Both the position numbers and the translations under genes were made by a program. Shown here piece after piece: positions 1-8,552 of a DNA stretch of 64,000 bases. This DNA is from Kocuria palustris. Lineage in GTDB: Bacteria; Actinomycetota; Actinomycetes; Actinomycetales; Micrococcaceae. Below the pieces are notes generated by a model. It saw nothing but the letters and a program-made list of their open reading frames with translations. It did no database searches and had not been told where the DNA came from. The stretch covers positions 108,009 to 172,008 of the forward strand of contig NZ_VDOR01000004.1 of assembly GCF_007666205.1 (NCBI RefSeq). The letters are read 5' to 3'. Each line of letters opens with the position of its first letter. Position 1 is the stretch's first letter.

Positions 1-636
1 GGGCTGTTCGCCGCGCTGGTGGCGCTGGTGACCCTGGGCCTGCCCCAGGCGCTGGCCGTCGCCGCGCTGACCATCGTGGTCAACAACGTCGACGGCAACC
101 TCCTGCAGCCGCTGATCGTGGGCAAGTCGCTGAGCCTGCACCCCCTGATCGTCCTCACGGCGCTGACCGTCGGCGGGCTCGTGGGCGGCATCGTCGGCAC
201 GATCCTGGCGACCCCGCTGACCGCGGTGGCCTGGTCCGTGATCCAGATCTGGAGCGACCGGTACCAGTCCGGCGAGGATCCCGTGCTCGGCCGGGACCCG
301 GTGGACCCGGAGACCTCCGCGGCCCGGCGAGCCACCCTGGCCGAGCGCTGGCGCTACCAGGCCATGCGCCTGCAGCCGATCCGCCACGGCTCCCGCGGCG
401 CGACGGCCACGGATGCCGCCACGGGCCAGCTCCTCCCCGCCGCCGAGCCCCCGGCCGAGCCGCTCGAGGACCCGGTCTCCGAATGGCCCGTCCACCAGCC
501 CGACGGCGGGACGCCCCGGGCCGATGCGCGCTCCGCGCAGTTCGGCGACCTGGGCGCCGAGGCACCGTGGATCGCCTCCGATCCGGCCCAGGACGGTCCC
601 GCGCCGGACGGAACGGACCGCAGCGGCTCCGCGTAG
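1..636 (+). CDS. AI-2E family transporter, C-terminal part (5' truncated by window edge)
   Basis: The reading frame is open from base 1, so the start lies outside the window; 211 residues are visible. The first ~85 residues are hydrophobic and carry the family pattern NNVDGNLLQPLIVG followed by SLHPLIVL and a glycine-rich membrane segment ending GTILATPLTAV, which is typical of the last helices of the AI-2E exporter/UPF0118 (PF01594) family. The remaining ~125 residues are a hydrophilic, Pro/Ala/Glu-rich cytoplasmic tail of low complexity, longer than usual. Members are polytopic inner-membrane proteins; only some export autoinducer-2, and others are ion antiporters, so the substrate cannot be named. 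A TAG stop at 634 precedes the bioY promoter. Confidence 0.8.
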   Translation, partial: GLFAALVALVTLGLPQALAVAALTIVVNNVDGNLLQPLIVGKSLSLHPLIVLTALTVGGLVGGIVGTILATPLTAVAWSVIQIWSDRYQSGEDPVLGRDPVDPETSAARRATLAERWRYQAMRLQPIRHGSRGATATDAATGQLLPAAEPPAEPLEDPVSEWPVHQPDGGTPRADARSAQFGDLGAEAPWIASDPAQDGPAPDGTDRSGSA

Positions 637-753
637 GACGATCCGGTGCCGCGGTCGGCTGTTCGATGCGGATCCGTCCGGAGATCCGTGCGCCAGGCGC
701 GACGCGCCGAGCGGCTCCCGCCCAACGGGCGCGGCGTCTGCACAGAGCTGGCC

Positions 754-759
754 TAAGGT
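754..759 (+). promoter_or_regulatory. -10 box of a leaderless bioY promoter
   Basis: TAAGGT ends 6 nt before the bioY ATG at 766, and no Shine-Dalgarno sequence lies between them. Transcription would start at or next to the A of the ATG, giving a leaderless mRNA. No good -35 hexamer is visible. Confidence 0.5.
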
Positions 760-765
760 GCCTCC

Positions 766-1485
766 ATGCCTTCCTCGCCTCAGGTCTCCCACCAGGACGA
801 CTCCTCCTCCCCCGCTTCCCGCTCCGCCGAGTCCCGGTCCGCTGCCCGGCCCGACACCGCAGGCGCAGCCCCCGGGGGCTCCGCGGCGCCCCCCGGCGGG
901 CGGGCCAGAGGATCCCGCGGCGGGGCCGGCACGGACCTCGGGCTGATCGCGGTGTTCGCCGCCTTCACCGCGGTCGCCGCCGTGCTCCCGGCGATCCCGG
1001 TGGGGCCCGTGGCGGTGCCGATCACCCTGCAGACCCTGGCCGTCTACCTCACCGGGCTCGTGCTCGGCGGCCGGCGCGGCTTCCTGGCCGTGCTGCTCTA
1101 CGTGGTCGTCGGCCTCGTCGGGCTGCCCATCTTCTCCGGCTTCCGCGGCGGGCCCGCCGTGCTGGCCGGGCCCTCGGCCGGTTACATCCTCAGCTTCCCG
1201 ATCGCCGCCCTGTGCTGCGGTCTGCTCGCCTACGCCCTGCTGCGCCGCGGCGCACGGGGCGGCCGGGTCGCGCTGGGCCTGGCCGGGGCCGCCGTGCTCG
1301 GCGGATTCACCATCACCCGGCTGCTCGGCATCCCCGGGATGATGCTCAACGCCGGGCTCCCCCTCCGGGACGCCTTCCTGGCCGATCTGATCTACTGGCC
1401 CGGCGATCTGATCAAGGTCGCGCTCGCCGCCGTGATCGCGGCGGCCGTCCACCGGGCCTTCCCCCGGCTCGCCGCCCGCCGGTGA
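766..1485 (+). CDS. bioY: Biotin transporter substrate-binding S component BioY
   Basis: BioY is the membrane S component of the biotin energy-coupling-factor transporter and captures biotin for import. The 239-residue protein has a disordered Ser/Ala/Pro/Gly-rich N-terminal extension of ~57 residues, then six hydrophobic helices. The BioY signature is present: GGPAVLAGPSAGYILSF in the middle and WPGDLIKVALAA near the end. The stop codon overlaps the GTG of the ATPase gene (GTGA at 1482), and the third gene overlaps the second in the same way, so the three subunits are translationally coupled. The start at 766 is supported by the promoter box just upstream. The extension is not typical of the family, and a later start near residue 55 cannot be excluded. 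Confidence 0.92.
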   Translation: MPSSPQVSHQDDSSSPASRSAESRSAARPDTAGAAPGGSAAPPGGRARGSRGGAGTDLGLIAVFAAFTAVAAVLPAIPVGPVAVPITLQTLAVYLTGLVLGGRRGFLAVLLYVVVGLVGLPIFSGFRGGPAVLAGPSAGYILSFPIAALCCGLLAYALLRRGARGGRVALGLAGAAVLGGFTITRLLGIPGMMLNAGLPLRDAFLADLIYWPGDLIKVALAAVIAAAVHRAFPRLAARR

Positions 1486-2249
1486 CGCCGCGGACTCCTT
1501 CTGGAGATCGACGGGGACCGCCCGGCCCGGCCGAGATCGAGCTGCAGGACGTCGTCGTCGAGGTCCCCGGCCCGGTCGGCGCCGCGGAACAGCTGCGGCT
1601 GCTGGGGCCGATCACCGCACGGCTGACCGAGCGGCGCATCGCGGTCATCGGCCTCAACGGCTCCGGCAAGTCCACGCTGCTCCGGGTGCTCAACGGCCTC
1701 GCCGAGGTCGCATCGGGCACGGCCCGCGTCCACGGCGTCGACGCGGTGCAGGACGTGCGCGCGGCCCGCCAGGTCGTCGGCTTCCTGTTCTCCGATCCCG
1801 CCGCGCAGCTGCTCATGCCCACGCCCCAGGAGGACGTCGAGCTGTCGCTGCGCGCGGCCGGGTATCCCGCGGCTCAGCGGGAGCGGACGGCCCGGGAGCT
1901 GCTCGAGGACGCCGGACTCGGCCACCGCCGTCATCACTCGATCCACGACCTGTCCGGCGGGGAGCGCCAGATCACGGCGCTCACGGCGGTGCTCGCCGTC
2001 CAGCCGCGCGTGCTCGCGCTGGACGAGCCGACCACGCTGCTCGACCTGCGGCACCGCAATGCGCTGATCCAGCACCTGGATCGGCTGCCGCAGCAGCAGA
2101 TCATCTCGACGCACGACCTCGAGCTCGCCGCAACGGCCGATCGCGCGCTGCTCATCCACGCCGGGCGGGTGGTCGCGGACGGGCCCTCCGCCGAGGTCGT
2201 CGCGCGCTATCGCCGCGGCTGCGCCGCCGACGGGGACCTGACCCGGTGA
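1482..2249 (+). CDS. bioM: Biotin ECF transporter ATPase (A component, BioM/CbiO type)
   Basis: This is the ABC ATPase that drives the biotin ECF transporter. With GTG at 1482 as start it is 255 residues long. Walker A is GLNGSGKST at residues 57-65, the ABC signature is LSGGERQ, and Walker B runs into LALDEPTTLLD, followed by the switch histidine in ISTHDLEL. The start is chosen because GTG overlaps the bioY stop as GTGA; no other start gives a normal N terminus, since upstream codons in this frame lie inside bioY. It sits between the S component and the transmembrane T component, the normal bioYMN arrangement. The GTG-overlap arrangement suggests it is expressed only by coupling to bioY. 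Confidence 0.93.
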   Translation: MTPRTPSGDRRGPPGPAEIELQDVVVEVPGPVGAAEQLRLLGPITARLTERRIAVIGLNGSGKSTLLRVLNGLAEVASGTARVHGVDAVQDVRAARQVVGFLFSDPAAQLLMPTPQEDVELSLRAAGYPAAQRERTARELLEDAGLGHRRHHSIHDLSGGERQITALTAVLAVQPRVLALDEPTTLLDLRHRNALIQHLDRLPQQQIISTHDLELAATADRALLIHAGRVVADGPSAEVVARYRRGCAADGDLTR

Positions 2250-2962
2250 GCCGCTCGCGCCGGGAGCTCTTCGGCTTCCACCGGCCGGCCGACACCCCGG
2301 TCCACCGCGCTCCCCTGGCCCTCAAGGCGGCCGGGATCGCGATCGTCTCGGCGCTGCTGATGATCCCGTTCCCGTGGCTGCTCGGACTGCTGGGCGTGCA
2401 GGCCCCCGCGGCCGCCTGGGCCGTGCCCGCCGGCTGCCTCGTGCTGGTCCTGGCCGCGGCGCTGGCCGCGCGGATCGGGCCGCGCGGCTGGTGGCACAGC
2501 ATCCGCCCGGCCGCCTGGATCCTGGCGCTGCTGGGCGCCTACCACCTGCTGCTGAGGCGGGACCCGGCCATGGCCGCGGAGGTCCTGCTGACCGTCGTGA
2601 CCGCCCTGCTGGCCACGCGCGTCCTGCTCGAGACCACGCCGCTGCCGGAGCTGCTCGACGGTCTCGTGCGGCTGCTGTCGCCGCTGCGGCGGGTGGGCGT
2701 GGATCCGCAGCGCATCGGACTGGCCATCCAGATCATGCTGCGCACCATCCCGTTCCTGACCGGGGTGGTCGACGACCTGCGCGATGCCGCTGCAGCCCGC
2801 GGCGTGCGCCTCGGACCCGTGGCGCTGGCCTCTCCCCTGGTGATCTCGGCGGTGGCGCACGGCCAGCGCACGGGGGAGGCGGTCGCGGCGCGCGGGCTCG
2901 ACTCCCCTCCGGACCGCATCCGGCGGACCGGGGCCCGGCGTGACCCCGGGCACGGTCGATAG
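2246..2962 (+). CDS. bioN: Biotin ECF transporter transmembrane T component (BioN/CbiQ type)
   Basis: The T component links the ATPase to BioY. The 238-residue protein begins with GTG at 2246, overlapping the stop of bioM. It has a short cytoplasmic N terminus, about five membrane helices (residues ~28-115 and ~195-215), and the coupling-helix region LGPVALASPLVISAVAHGQRTGEAVAARGLDS. That region contains the Ala-Arg-Gly motif AARG used by CbiQ-family proteins to contact the ATPase. The only gene downstream on this strand is the muconolactone-isomerase-like gene, which has its own promoter and ribosome binding site. Confidence 0.9.
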   Translation: MSRSRRELFGFHRPADTPVHRAPLALKAAGIAIVSALLMIPFPWLLGLLGVQAPAAAWAVPAGCLVLVLAAALAARIGPRGWWHSIRPAAWILALLGAYHLLLRRDPAMAAEVLLTVVTALLATRVLLETTPLPELLDGLVRLLSPLRRVGVDPQRIGLAIQIMLRTIPFLTGVVDDLRDAAAARGVRLGPVALASPLVISAVAHGQRTGEAVAARGLDSPPDRIRRTGARRDPGHGR

Positions 2963-2965
2963 ACT
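2960..2965 (+). promoter_or_regulatory. -10 box of the muconolactone-isomerase-like gene
   Basis: TAGACT spans the end of bioN, followed by GG, the same TAGACTGG octamer seen before ctaA, ctaB and gap in this window. It would give a leader of ~33 nt that contains the AGGAG at 2995-2999. Confidence 0.45.
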
Positions 2966-3005
2966 GGCCCGCGAGCACCAGCAGTCGAGAGATCAGGAGA
3001 TCGTC

Positions 3006-3284
3006 GTGAAGTTCCTCTGCCGCATGCAGGTCCACTTCCCCGAGTCCATGTCGCCCGAGGAGGTCGCCGAGAAGCAGGCCCAGGAGAAGGAGTACTCGCA
3101 GGGCCTCCAGAAGGCCGGCGAGTTCGAGGCCATCTACCGCGTGGTCGGCCAGTACGCCAACATCTCGATCTTCGAGGTCGAGTCCAACGAGCGCCTGCAC
3201 GAGATCCTCTCGGGCTTCCCGATGTACGCCTACATGGACATCGAGACCACTGCCCTGTGCCGCCACCCGAACTCGATCCGCTGA
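3006..3284 (+). CDS. Muconolactone delta-isomerase family protein
   Basis: The 92-residue protein matches muconolactone isomerase (CatC) across its whole length. The matching parts are a first strand starting KFLCRMQVHFP, the EKEYSQGLQKAGEFEAIYRVVGQYANISIF core, VESNERLHEILSGFP and an ending of ALCRHPNSIR. CatC converts muconolactone to 3-oxoadipate enol-lactone in the catechol branch of the beta-ketoadipate pathway and forms a decamer. GTG at 3006 is chosen because AGGAG at 2995-2999 is correctly spaced and the family starts here. It is odd that no other aromatic-degradation gene is nearby: the neighbours are biotin uptake and Fe-S assembly. It could be a stray catabolic gene or a repurposed ferredoxin-like-fold isomerase. 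Confidence 0.82.
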   Translation: MKFLCRMQVHFPESMSPEEVAEKQAQEKEYSQGLQKAGEFEAIYRVVGQYANISIFEVESNERLHEILSGFPMYAYMDIETTALCRHPNSIR

Positions 3285-3360
3285 GGTCGAGCTGACGGCT
3301 CCCTGAGGCGCTCCGGGCCCTCGGCTCACCGATGCCTCCCGGATGCCCCGCGAGCACGAC

Positions 3361-3413
3361 GACGGCGCCCCCGCCGCTTCCGGTCATCGACCGAGAGCGG
3401 CGGGGGCGCCGTC
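3361..3413. terminator. Bidirectional terminator between the isomerase-like gene and sufT
   Basis: A perfect 18-bp inverted repeat (GACGGCGCCCCCGCCGCT and its complement) flanks a 17-nt loop that can itself pair as CGGTC/GACCG. The two flanking genes converge on it. There is no T-run, as is common in high-GC genomes. Confidence 0.8.
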
Positions 3414-3453
3414 GCCCGTTCCGAGCGGGCCGGGACGCGCTGTCAGGGACGGC

Positions 3454-3804
3454 TCAGATGTTGAAGCCCAGGGCCCGCATCTGATCGCGGCCGTCCTCCG
3501 TGATGCGCTCCATGCCCCACGGCGGCATCCACACCCAGTTGACGTGCCACTCGTCGACGAGCGGGCCGATGTTCTGCTCGACCTGCTCCTCGATGACGTC
3601 CTGCAGTGGGCAGGCCGCCGTGGTCAGCGTCATGTCGAGCTTGAGGGCCCCGTCCTCCATGTAGGAGGCGCCGTAGAGCAGGCCCAGGTCGACGATGTTC
3701 ACGCCGAGCTCGGGGTCGATGACGTTCTTCAGGGCGTCCTCGACCTCTTCGATCGTCGGTGCGCCTGCGGGCACCTGGCCCGCGGCGGCGGTCGTGTCGG
3801 TCAT
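3454..3804 (-). CDS. sufT: SufT-like metal-sulfur cluster assembly factor (MIP18/DUF59)
   Basis: The 116-residue protein consists almost entirely of one DUF59/MIP18 domain. Its signatures are EVEDALKNVIDPELGVNIVDLGLLY at the N-terminal side, LTTAACPL (residues ~60-67) with the conserved cysteine, and the Trp-containing WVWMPPWG. SufT-like proteins help in maturation or carriage of Fe-S clusters in the SUF pathway. It is the last gene of the operon, 27 bp after sufC, and its ATG at 3804 is preceded by a GAGGAG-type site. In mycobacteria sufS and sufU lie between sufC and this gene; here nothing separates them. Confidence 0.88.
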   Translation of the reverse strand: MTDTTAAAGQVPAGAPTIEEVEDALKNVIDPELGVNIVDLGLLYGASYMEDGALKLDMTLTTAACPLQDVIEEQVEQNIGPLVDEWHVNWVWMPPWGMERITEDGRDQMRALGFNI

Positions 3805-3831
3805 CGCTTGCTCCTCGTCAGGATCGGGTGA

Positions 3832-4593
3832 TCATCGGGCGGCGGTGACGTACTTGTCGTAGCCCTCGGCCTCGAGCTGCTCGGCCAGCTCCGGGCCGCC
3901 CTCCTCCACCACGCGGCCGTCGGCGAAGACGTGGACGTGATCCGGGGCGATGTAGCGCAGGATGCGCGTGTAGTGGGTGATCAGCATGACGCCCATGCCG
4001 TTGGCCGCCTTGGCGCGGTTCACGCCCTCGGAGACGACCTTGAGCGCGTCGATGTCCAGGCCGGAGTCGGTCTCGTCGAGCAGGGCCATCTTGGGCTTGA
4101 GCAGCTCGAGCTGCATGATCTCCATGCGCTTCTTCTCGCCGCCCGAGAAGCCCTCGTTGACATTGCGCTGGATCATCTGCGGATCCATCTTCAGCTGCTC
4201 GGCCGCGGACTTGACGTCCTTGGTCCACGTGCGCAGCGAGGGCGCCTCGCCGTCGACCGCGGTCTTGGCCGAGCGGAGGAAGTTCGAGGTGGTCACGCCC
4301 GGGATCTCGACCGGGTACTGCATGGCCAGGAAGAGCCCGGCGCGGGCGCGCTCGTCCACGGACATCTCCAGCACGGACTCGCCGTCCAGCAGGACGTCGC
4401 CCGAGTCCACGCGGAACTTGGGGTGCCCGGCGATGGTCGAGGCGAGGGTGGACTTGCCGGAGCCGTTGGGGCCCATGATCGCGTGCACCTCATCGGAGGC
4501 GATGGTGAGGTTCACGCCCTTGAGGATCTGCTTGCTGTTCTCGTCGTCGAGCAGGACCGATGCGTGCAGGTCCTTGATCTCCAGAGTGCTCAA
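3832..4593 (-). CDS. sufC: Fe-S cluster assembly ATPase SufC
   Basis: SufC is the soluble ABC-type ATPase of the SufBCD scaffold on which Fe-S clusters are built. The 253-residue protein has Walker A GPNGSGKST, the variant signature FSGGEKKRMEI and Walker B with the SufC-type DETDSGLDIDAL. The start is TTG at 4593: the family N terminus MSTLEIKDLHA begins exactly there, and a good AGGAGAG lies a few bases upstream. Using TTG here, as in sufD, may keep translation of the downstream subunits below that of SufB. Neighbours are sufD upstream and sufT 27 bp downstream. Confidence 0.95.
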   Translation of the reverse strand: MSTLEIKDLHASVLLDDENSKQILKGVNLTIASDEVHAIMGPNGSGKSTLASTIAGHPKFRVDSGDVLLDGESVLEMSVDERARAGLFLAMQYPVEIPGVTTSNFLRSAKTAVDGEAPSLRTWTKDVKSAAEQLKMDPQMIQRNVNEGFSGGEKKRMEIMQLELLKPKMALLDETDSGLDIDALKVVSEGVNRAKAANGMGVMLITHYTRILRYIAPDHVHVFADGRVVEEGGPELAEQLEAEGYDKYVTAAR

Positions 4594-4668
4594 AAGTCTC
4601 TCCTGACAGGTGAAGTGTGTGGTGCCGCGTGCGGCAGGTGGGTCCGCCGAGGGCGGGGGCCGATCGGA

Positions 4669-6003
4669 TCAGGCGCCCTGCTCGACGTTGGCCAGCTCGG
4701 TCTCCACGACCTCGCGCAGGCGCTCCTCGATGCCCTCGTCCTCGATCTGCTGCAGGATCTCGAACAGGAAGCCGCGCACCACCAGGGCGCGGGCCTCGCG
4801 CTCCGGGATGCCGCGCGACATCAGGTAGTAGAGGTGCTCCGCATCCAGCTGGCCCGTGGTCGAGGCGTGGCCCGCCCCGGCGATCACGCCGGTCTCGATC
4901 TCCAGGTTGGGGATCGAGTCCATGCGGGGGCCGTCGTTGAGGATCAGGTTGCGGTTGAGCTCGTAGGTGTCGGTGGCCTCGGCGGCCGGGCGGATCAGCA
5001 CGTCGCCGACCCACACCCCGTGAGCCCCCTCGCCCTGCAGCGCGGACTTGTAGGTCACGCGCGAGCGGCAGCTGGGCTGCGAGTGGTCTACGAACAGGCG
5101 GGACTCGAGGTGCTGGCCGTCGTCCACGAACGTCAGGCCGAACATCTCGACGTCAGCGCCCGGAGCGCGGAAGCGCACGGACGGGGTCACGCGGACGGTC
5201 TCGCCGCCCAGCGAGACGACGACGTGCTTGAAGCTCGAGTCGCGGCCCAGGGACACGTGCTGCGCGGACGCGTGCACGCTGCCCTCGTCGTCCCACTCCT
5301 GCAGCGAGACCACGGTGACGTTCGCCGAATCGGCGATCGCGAACTCGACGTTCTGCGACACGACCGCGCTGCCGCGGTGGCGCAGCACGATGCGGGCCTT
5401 CGAGAACGCCTGCGCCTCGACGATGATGTGCGAGGCGGCCGGGTCGGAGCTCGAGCCCTGGATGTCCACCAGCACGGTGTCCTCGAGCTCGACCTCCTGG
5501 GGCACCGTCACGACGGTGGCCTCCTGGAAGTGGGCCCAGGCATTGGCCGCCAGCCGGTCCTCCGGGATGCCGGCCGAGCCCACGCGGGCGTCGTCGCGGC
5601 CCACGGTCTCGACCCGCACGCGGTCCGAGCCGGAGACCGACACGGCCGGGGCGGGGCCCGTCAGGGCGTCGCTGTGCAGGCCCTTGAGGCGCTTGAGCGG
5701 GGTGAACCGGAAGTCCTCCTCGCGGCCGGTGAGCTCCGGGAAGTCGGCCAGGTCGTAGGACGCCTGCCGATCCGCGCGGGAGACCCCGGCGATCTTCTGG
5801 CCCTTGACCGAGCCGTCCTCCTGGGAGGCGGAGACCCCCATGGCCTCCTCCTCGGAGTCGACCAGATCGGTGGCGAGCTTCTCGCCCTCCTGGGTCATGC
5901 CGGGGATCGCCAGGCGCGCCTCGTCGGTGCGGACGCCGTCGACCAGGTCCTCCTCGGGGACGGTCGTGCCGGGTGCTTCGACGGTGCTGGACTGATCAGC
6001 CAA
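4669..6003 (-). CDS. sufD: Fe-S cluster assembly scaffold protein SufD
   Basis: SufD is a partner of SufB in the SufBC2D complex. The 444-residue protein has a variable N-terminal region (residues 1-~170) and the right-handed beta-helix core. The core ends in [25 protein letters not shown], the family C-terminal motif with the conserved histidine GHAST. The start is TTG at 6003, preceded by GGAGGG 6 nt upstream and overlapping the end of sufB by 8 bp, so the genes are coupled. Many relatives have a small Rieske-type ferredoxin gene between sufD and sufC; the 75 bp here hold none. Confidence 0.94.
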   Translation of the reverse strand: MADQSSTVEAPGTTVPEEDLVDGVRTDEARLAIPGMTQEGEKLATDLVDSEEEAMGVSASQEDGSVKGQKIAGVSRADRQASYDLADFPELTGREEDFRFTPLKRLKGLHSDALTGPAPAVSVSGSDRVRVETVGRDDARVGSAGIPEDRLAANAWAHFQEATVVTVPQEVELEDTVLVDIQGSSSDPAASHIIVEAQAFSKARIVLRHRGSAVVSQNVEFAIADSANVTVVSLQEWDDEGSVHASAQHVSLGRDSSFKHVVVSLGGETVRVTPSVRFRAPGADVEMFGLTFVDDGQHLESRLFVDHSQPSCRSRVTYKSALQGEGAHGVWVGDVLIRPAAEATDTYELNRNLILNDGPRMDSIPNLEIETGVIAGAGHASTTGQLDAEHLYYLMSRGIPEREARALVVRGFLFEILQQIEDEGIEERLREVVETELANVEQGA

Positions 6004-7447
6004 CGGAACCCTCCATCTGCAGTTCGATCAGGCGGTTGAGCTCGAGCGCGTACTCCATGGGCAGCTCGCGTGCGATCGGCTCGACGAAGCCGCGCACGAT
6101 CATGGCCATGGCCTCCTCCTCGGGCAGGCCGCGCTGCATGAGGTAGAACAGCTGCTCCTCGGACACGCGCGAGACGGTCGCCTCGTGGCCCATCGAGACG
6201 TCGTCCTCGCGGATGTCGACGTAGGGGTACGTGTCCGAGCGCGACACGGTGTCCACGAGCAGGGCGTCGCACACCACGTTCGACTTGGCGTGGTGGGCGC
6301 CCTCGCGGACCTGGACCAGGCCGCGGTAGGCGGAGCGCCCGCCGTTGCGGGCCACCGACTTGGACACGATCGACGACGAGGTGTGCGGGGCGACGTGCAC
6401 CATCTTGGAGCCGGTGTCCTGGTGCTGGCCCTCGCCCGCGAAGGCGATGGACAGGGTCTCGCCGCGGGCGTGCTCGCCGGTCATGTAGACCGCCGGGTAC
6501 TTCTGCGTGACCTTGGAGCCGATGTTGCCGTCGACCCACTCCATGGTGGCGCCCTCGTGGGCGATCGCGCGCTTGGTCACCAGGTTGTAGACGTTGTTCG
6601 ACCAGTTCTGGATGGTCGTGTAGCGCACGCGGGCGTTCTTCTTGGCGACGATCTCGACGACGGCCGAGTGCAGCGAGTCCGTCTTGTAGATCGGCGCGGT
6701 GCAGCCCTCGATGTAGTGGACGTAGGAGTCCTCGTCGGCGATGATCAGCGTCCGCTCGAACTGGCCCATGTTCTCCGTGTTGATGCGGAAGTAGGCCTGC
6801 AGCGGGATGTCCACGTGGACGCCCTTGGGGACGTAGACGAACGAGCCGCCGGACCACACCGCGGTGTTCAGCGCGCCGAACTTGTTGTCGCCCACGGGGA
6901 TGACCGTGCCGAAGTACTCCTCGAAGAACTCGGGGTGCTCGCGCAGGGCGGTGTCGGTGTCCATGAAGATGACGCCCTGCTCCTCCAGGTCCTCGCGGAT
7001 CTGGTGGTACACGACCTCGGACTCGTACTGGGCGGCCACGCCGGCCACCAGGCGGGAGCGCTCGGCCTCGGGGATGCCGAGCTTCTCGTAGGTGTCGCGG
7101 ATCTCCTCGGGCAGCTCCTCCCAGGAGCCGGCCTGCTGCTCGGAGGCGCGCACGAAGTACTTGATGTTCTCGAAGTCGATGCCCGAGAGGTCCGCGCCCC
7201 ACGTCGGCATCGGCTTGCGCTCGAAGAACTTCAGCGCCTTGAGACGCATGTTGAGCATCCACTCGGGCTCGTCCTTGCGCGCGGAGATGTCGCGCACGAC
7301 GTCCTCGTCGATGCCGCGGCGCGCCGAGGCTCCGGCGACGTCCTTGTCGGCCCAGCCGTACTCGTACGTGCCGATGCCCTCGAGCTCCGGGTTCTTCTCC
7401 AGGATGTCGGAGATGACGGTGTCGTTGGCTTGTGTCACATCTGTCAC
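5996..7447 (-). CDS. sufB: Fe-S cluster assembly scaffold protein SufB
   Basis: SufB is the main scaffold subunit that receives sulfur and iron. The 483-residue protein has the conserved [25 protein letters not shown] segment, [19 protein letters not shown] with the conserved cysteine, and the C-terminal [21 protein letters not shown] motif shared with SufD. GTG at 7447 is the start; the sequence from there matches the usual actinobacterial SufB N terminus. It is the first structural gene of the operon, 79 bp after sufR. No intein is present, unlike some mycobacterial SufB proteins: length and motifs are continuous. Confidence 0.96.
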   Translation of the reverse strand: MTDVTQANDTVISDILEKNPELEGIGTYEYGWADKDVAGASARRGIDEDVVRDISARKDEPEWMLNMRLKALKFFERKPMPTWGADLSGIDFENIKYFVRASEQQAGSWEELPEEIRDTYEKLGIPEAERSRLVAGVAAQYESEVVYHQIREDLEEQGVIFMDTDTALREHPEFFEEYFGTVIPVGDNKFGALNTAVWSGGSFVYVPKGVHVDIPLQAYFRINTENMGQFERTLIIADEDSYVHYIEGCTAPIYKTDSLHSAVVEIVAKKNARVRYTTIQNWSNNVYNLVTKRAIAHEGATMEWVDGNIGSKVTQKYPAVYMTGEHARGETLSIAFAGEGQHQDTGSKMVHVAPHTSSSIVSKSVARNGGRSAYRGLVQVREGAHHAKSNVVCDALLVDTVSRSDTYPYVDIREDDVSMGHEATVSRVSEEQLFYLMQRGLPEEEAMAMIVRGFVEPIARELPMEYALELNRLIELQMEGSVG

Positions 7448-7526
7448 GACGGCCTCCTCTGGTGGTTCTGCGATCGGCTCGGGCCCTCGGCCGGTCGACC
7501 GCGTCGGATCGGGTGGTGCGGGTGGA

Positions 7527-8279
7527 TCAGTGGGGCCCGTCGGCGCCGGAGGCGCTCTCGGGCGTGCCGTCCTGCCGGTCCAGCGGCACGTGCGTGTTGC
7601 ACACGTGCGCCCCGGAGGCCAGCGTGGACAGGCGGCGGATGTCGACCCCGAGCAGGGAGCCGATCATGCGGGTCTCGGCCTCGCAGAACTCGGGGTGCTG
7701 CTCGGCGATCTCCTGCAGGGGACAGTGCCCCTGGCACAGCTGCGCGGAGACCGTCCGGCGGCGGGCGGAGCCGACCCTCACCATGTTGGCGGTGGCGGCG
7801 TAGCCGTCCTCCGAGAGCAGCCGCACGAGGGCCTCCGTCCGGTCGGCGACGTCGTCGCCGGCGGCATCGACCACCGGCCGGTACCGGGTCTCGATGCGCT
7901 GCTGATGGCGCTCGACGAAGGCGCGCAGCGCCTCGTCGCCGCCGAGATCGCGCAGCGCCTGGAGGGCGTCGCCGGCCACGCCGAGGTAGTCGTTGCTCAG
8001 CCTCTCGTGGCCCTCCGGGGCCACGACGTAGCGGCGGGCGGGGCGACCGGCCCCGGCGCCCGGGCGGCGCACCATGGTGACCTCGATGAAGCGATCGCGC
8101 TCCAGGGCGTCCAGGTGCCGGCGCACGGCCGCCGGGGTCAGGCTCATCCGGGCCGCGACCTCGCTGGCCGAGACCGGGCCCTGCTCCAGGACGGTGGTCA
8201 GGATCCGCGAGCGAGTGGTGGTCTCGGGCGCGTCGTCGAGGCCGCGCGCGCCGCGTGCTTCCGTGTCGATCATGCCCAT
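7527..8279 (-). CDS. sufR: SufR-type Fe-S-sensing transcriptional repressor
   Basis: The 250-residue protein has an N-terminal winged helix-turn-helix ([29 protein letters not shown], residues ~36-70). The C-terminal part carries the cysteine set CQGHC, FCEAE and HVCNTH expected to bind a 2Fe-2S or 4Fe-4S cluster. In mycobacteria and cyanobacteria SufR represses the suf operon when its cluster is bound. It lies directly upstream of sufB on the same strand, so it is probably autoregulated together with the operon. ATG at 8279 is used; a second ATG two codons later is equally possible. Confidence 0.9.
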   Translation of the reverse strand: MGMIDTEARGARGLDDAPETTTRSRILTTVLEQGPVSASEVAARMSLTPAAVRRHLDALERDRFIEVTMVRRPGAGAGRPARRYVVAPEGHERLSNDYLGVAGDALQALRDLGGDEALRAFVERHQQRIETRYRPVVDAAGDDVADRTEALVRLLSEDGYAATANMVRVGSARRRTVSAQLCQGHCPLQEIAEQHPEFCEAETRMIGSLLGVDIRRLSTLASGAHVCNTHVPLDRQDGTPESASGADGPH

Positions 8280-8327
8280 CCCGCCTCTCGTGATCTCGGG
8301 GTCCGGGAGCGGACGGTCGAGGACCGC

Positions 8328-8376
8328 TCCTGCAAATACACAACTCGAGTATGTCCAAATCCATTCCGCATGCCTA
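8328..8376 (-). promoter_or_regulatory. Candidate sufR promoter/operator island
   Basis: This is a patch of lower GC content upstream of sufR. It holds a perfect ACTCGAGT palindrome (8343-8350) flanked by ACA/TGT-like triplets and an upstream TTGGAC on the minus strand. SufR operators are inverted repeats near the suf promoter, so this is the natural place, but the match to any published operator is not exact. Confidence 0.3.
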
Positions 8377-8480
8377 GGAAGGCGACCCTCAGTAGAGCTG
8401 CGGGCAGAAGCCCTGCCCCCGCCGCCGCGGCCGGGTCGGCGGCGGGAGGCGCCGCCGTGGTGAGGCGCATGGCCGACGAC

Positions 8481-8507
8481 GGCCCCTCCGATCGGATCGG
8501 AGGGGCC
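8481..8507 (-). terminator. Terminator after ctaA
   Basis: A 12-bp perfect stem GGCCCCTCCGAT/ATCGGAGGGGCC with a 3-nt loop lies 46 bp downstream of the ctaA stop on the minus strand. It separates ctaA from sufR. Confidence 0.7.
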
Positions 8508-8552
8508 GCGGGGCCGGGGGCGCCGGCCGGCGCAGGCGATGCCGCGGAGGGC

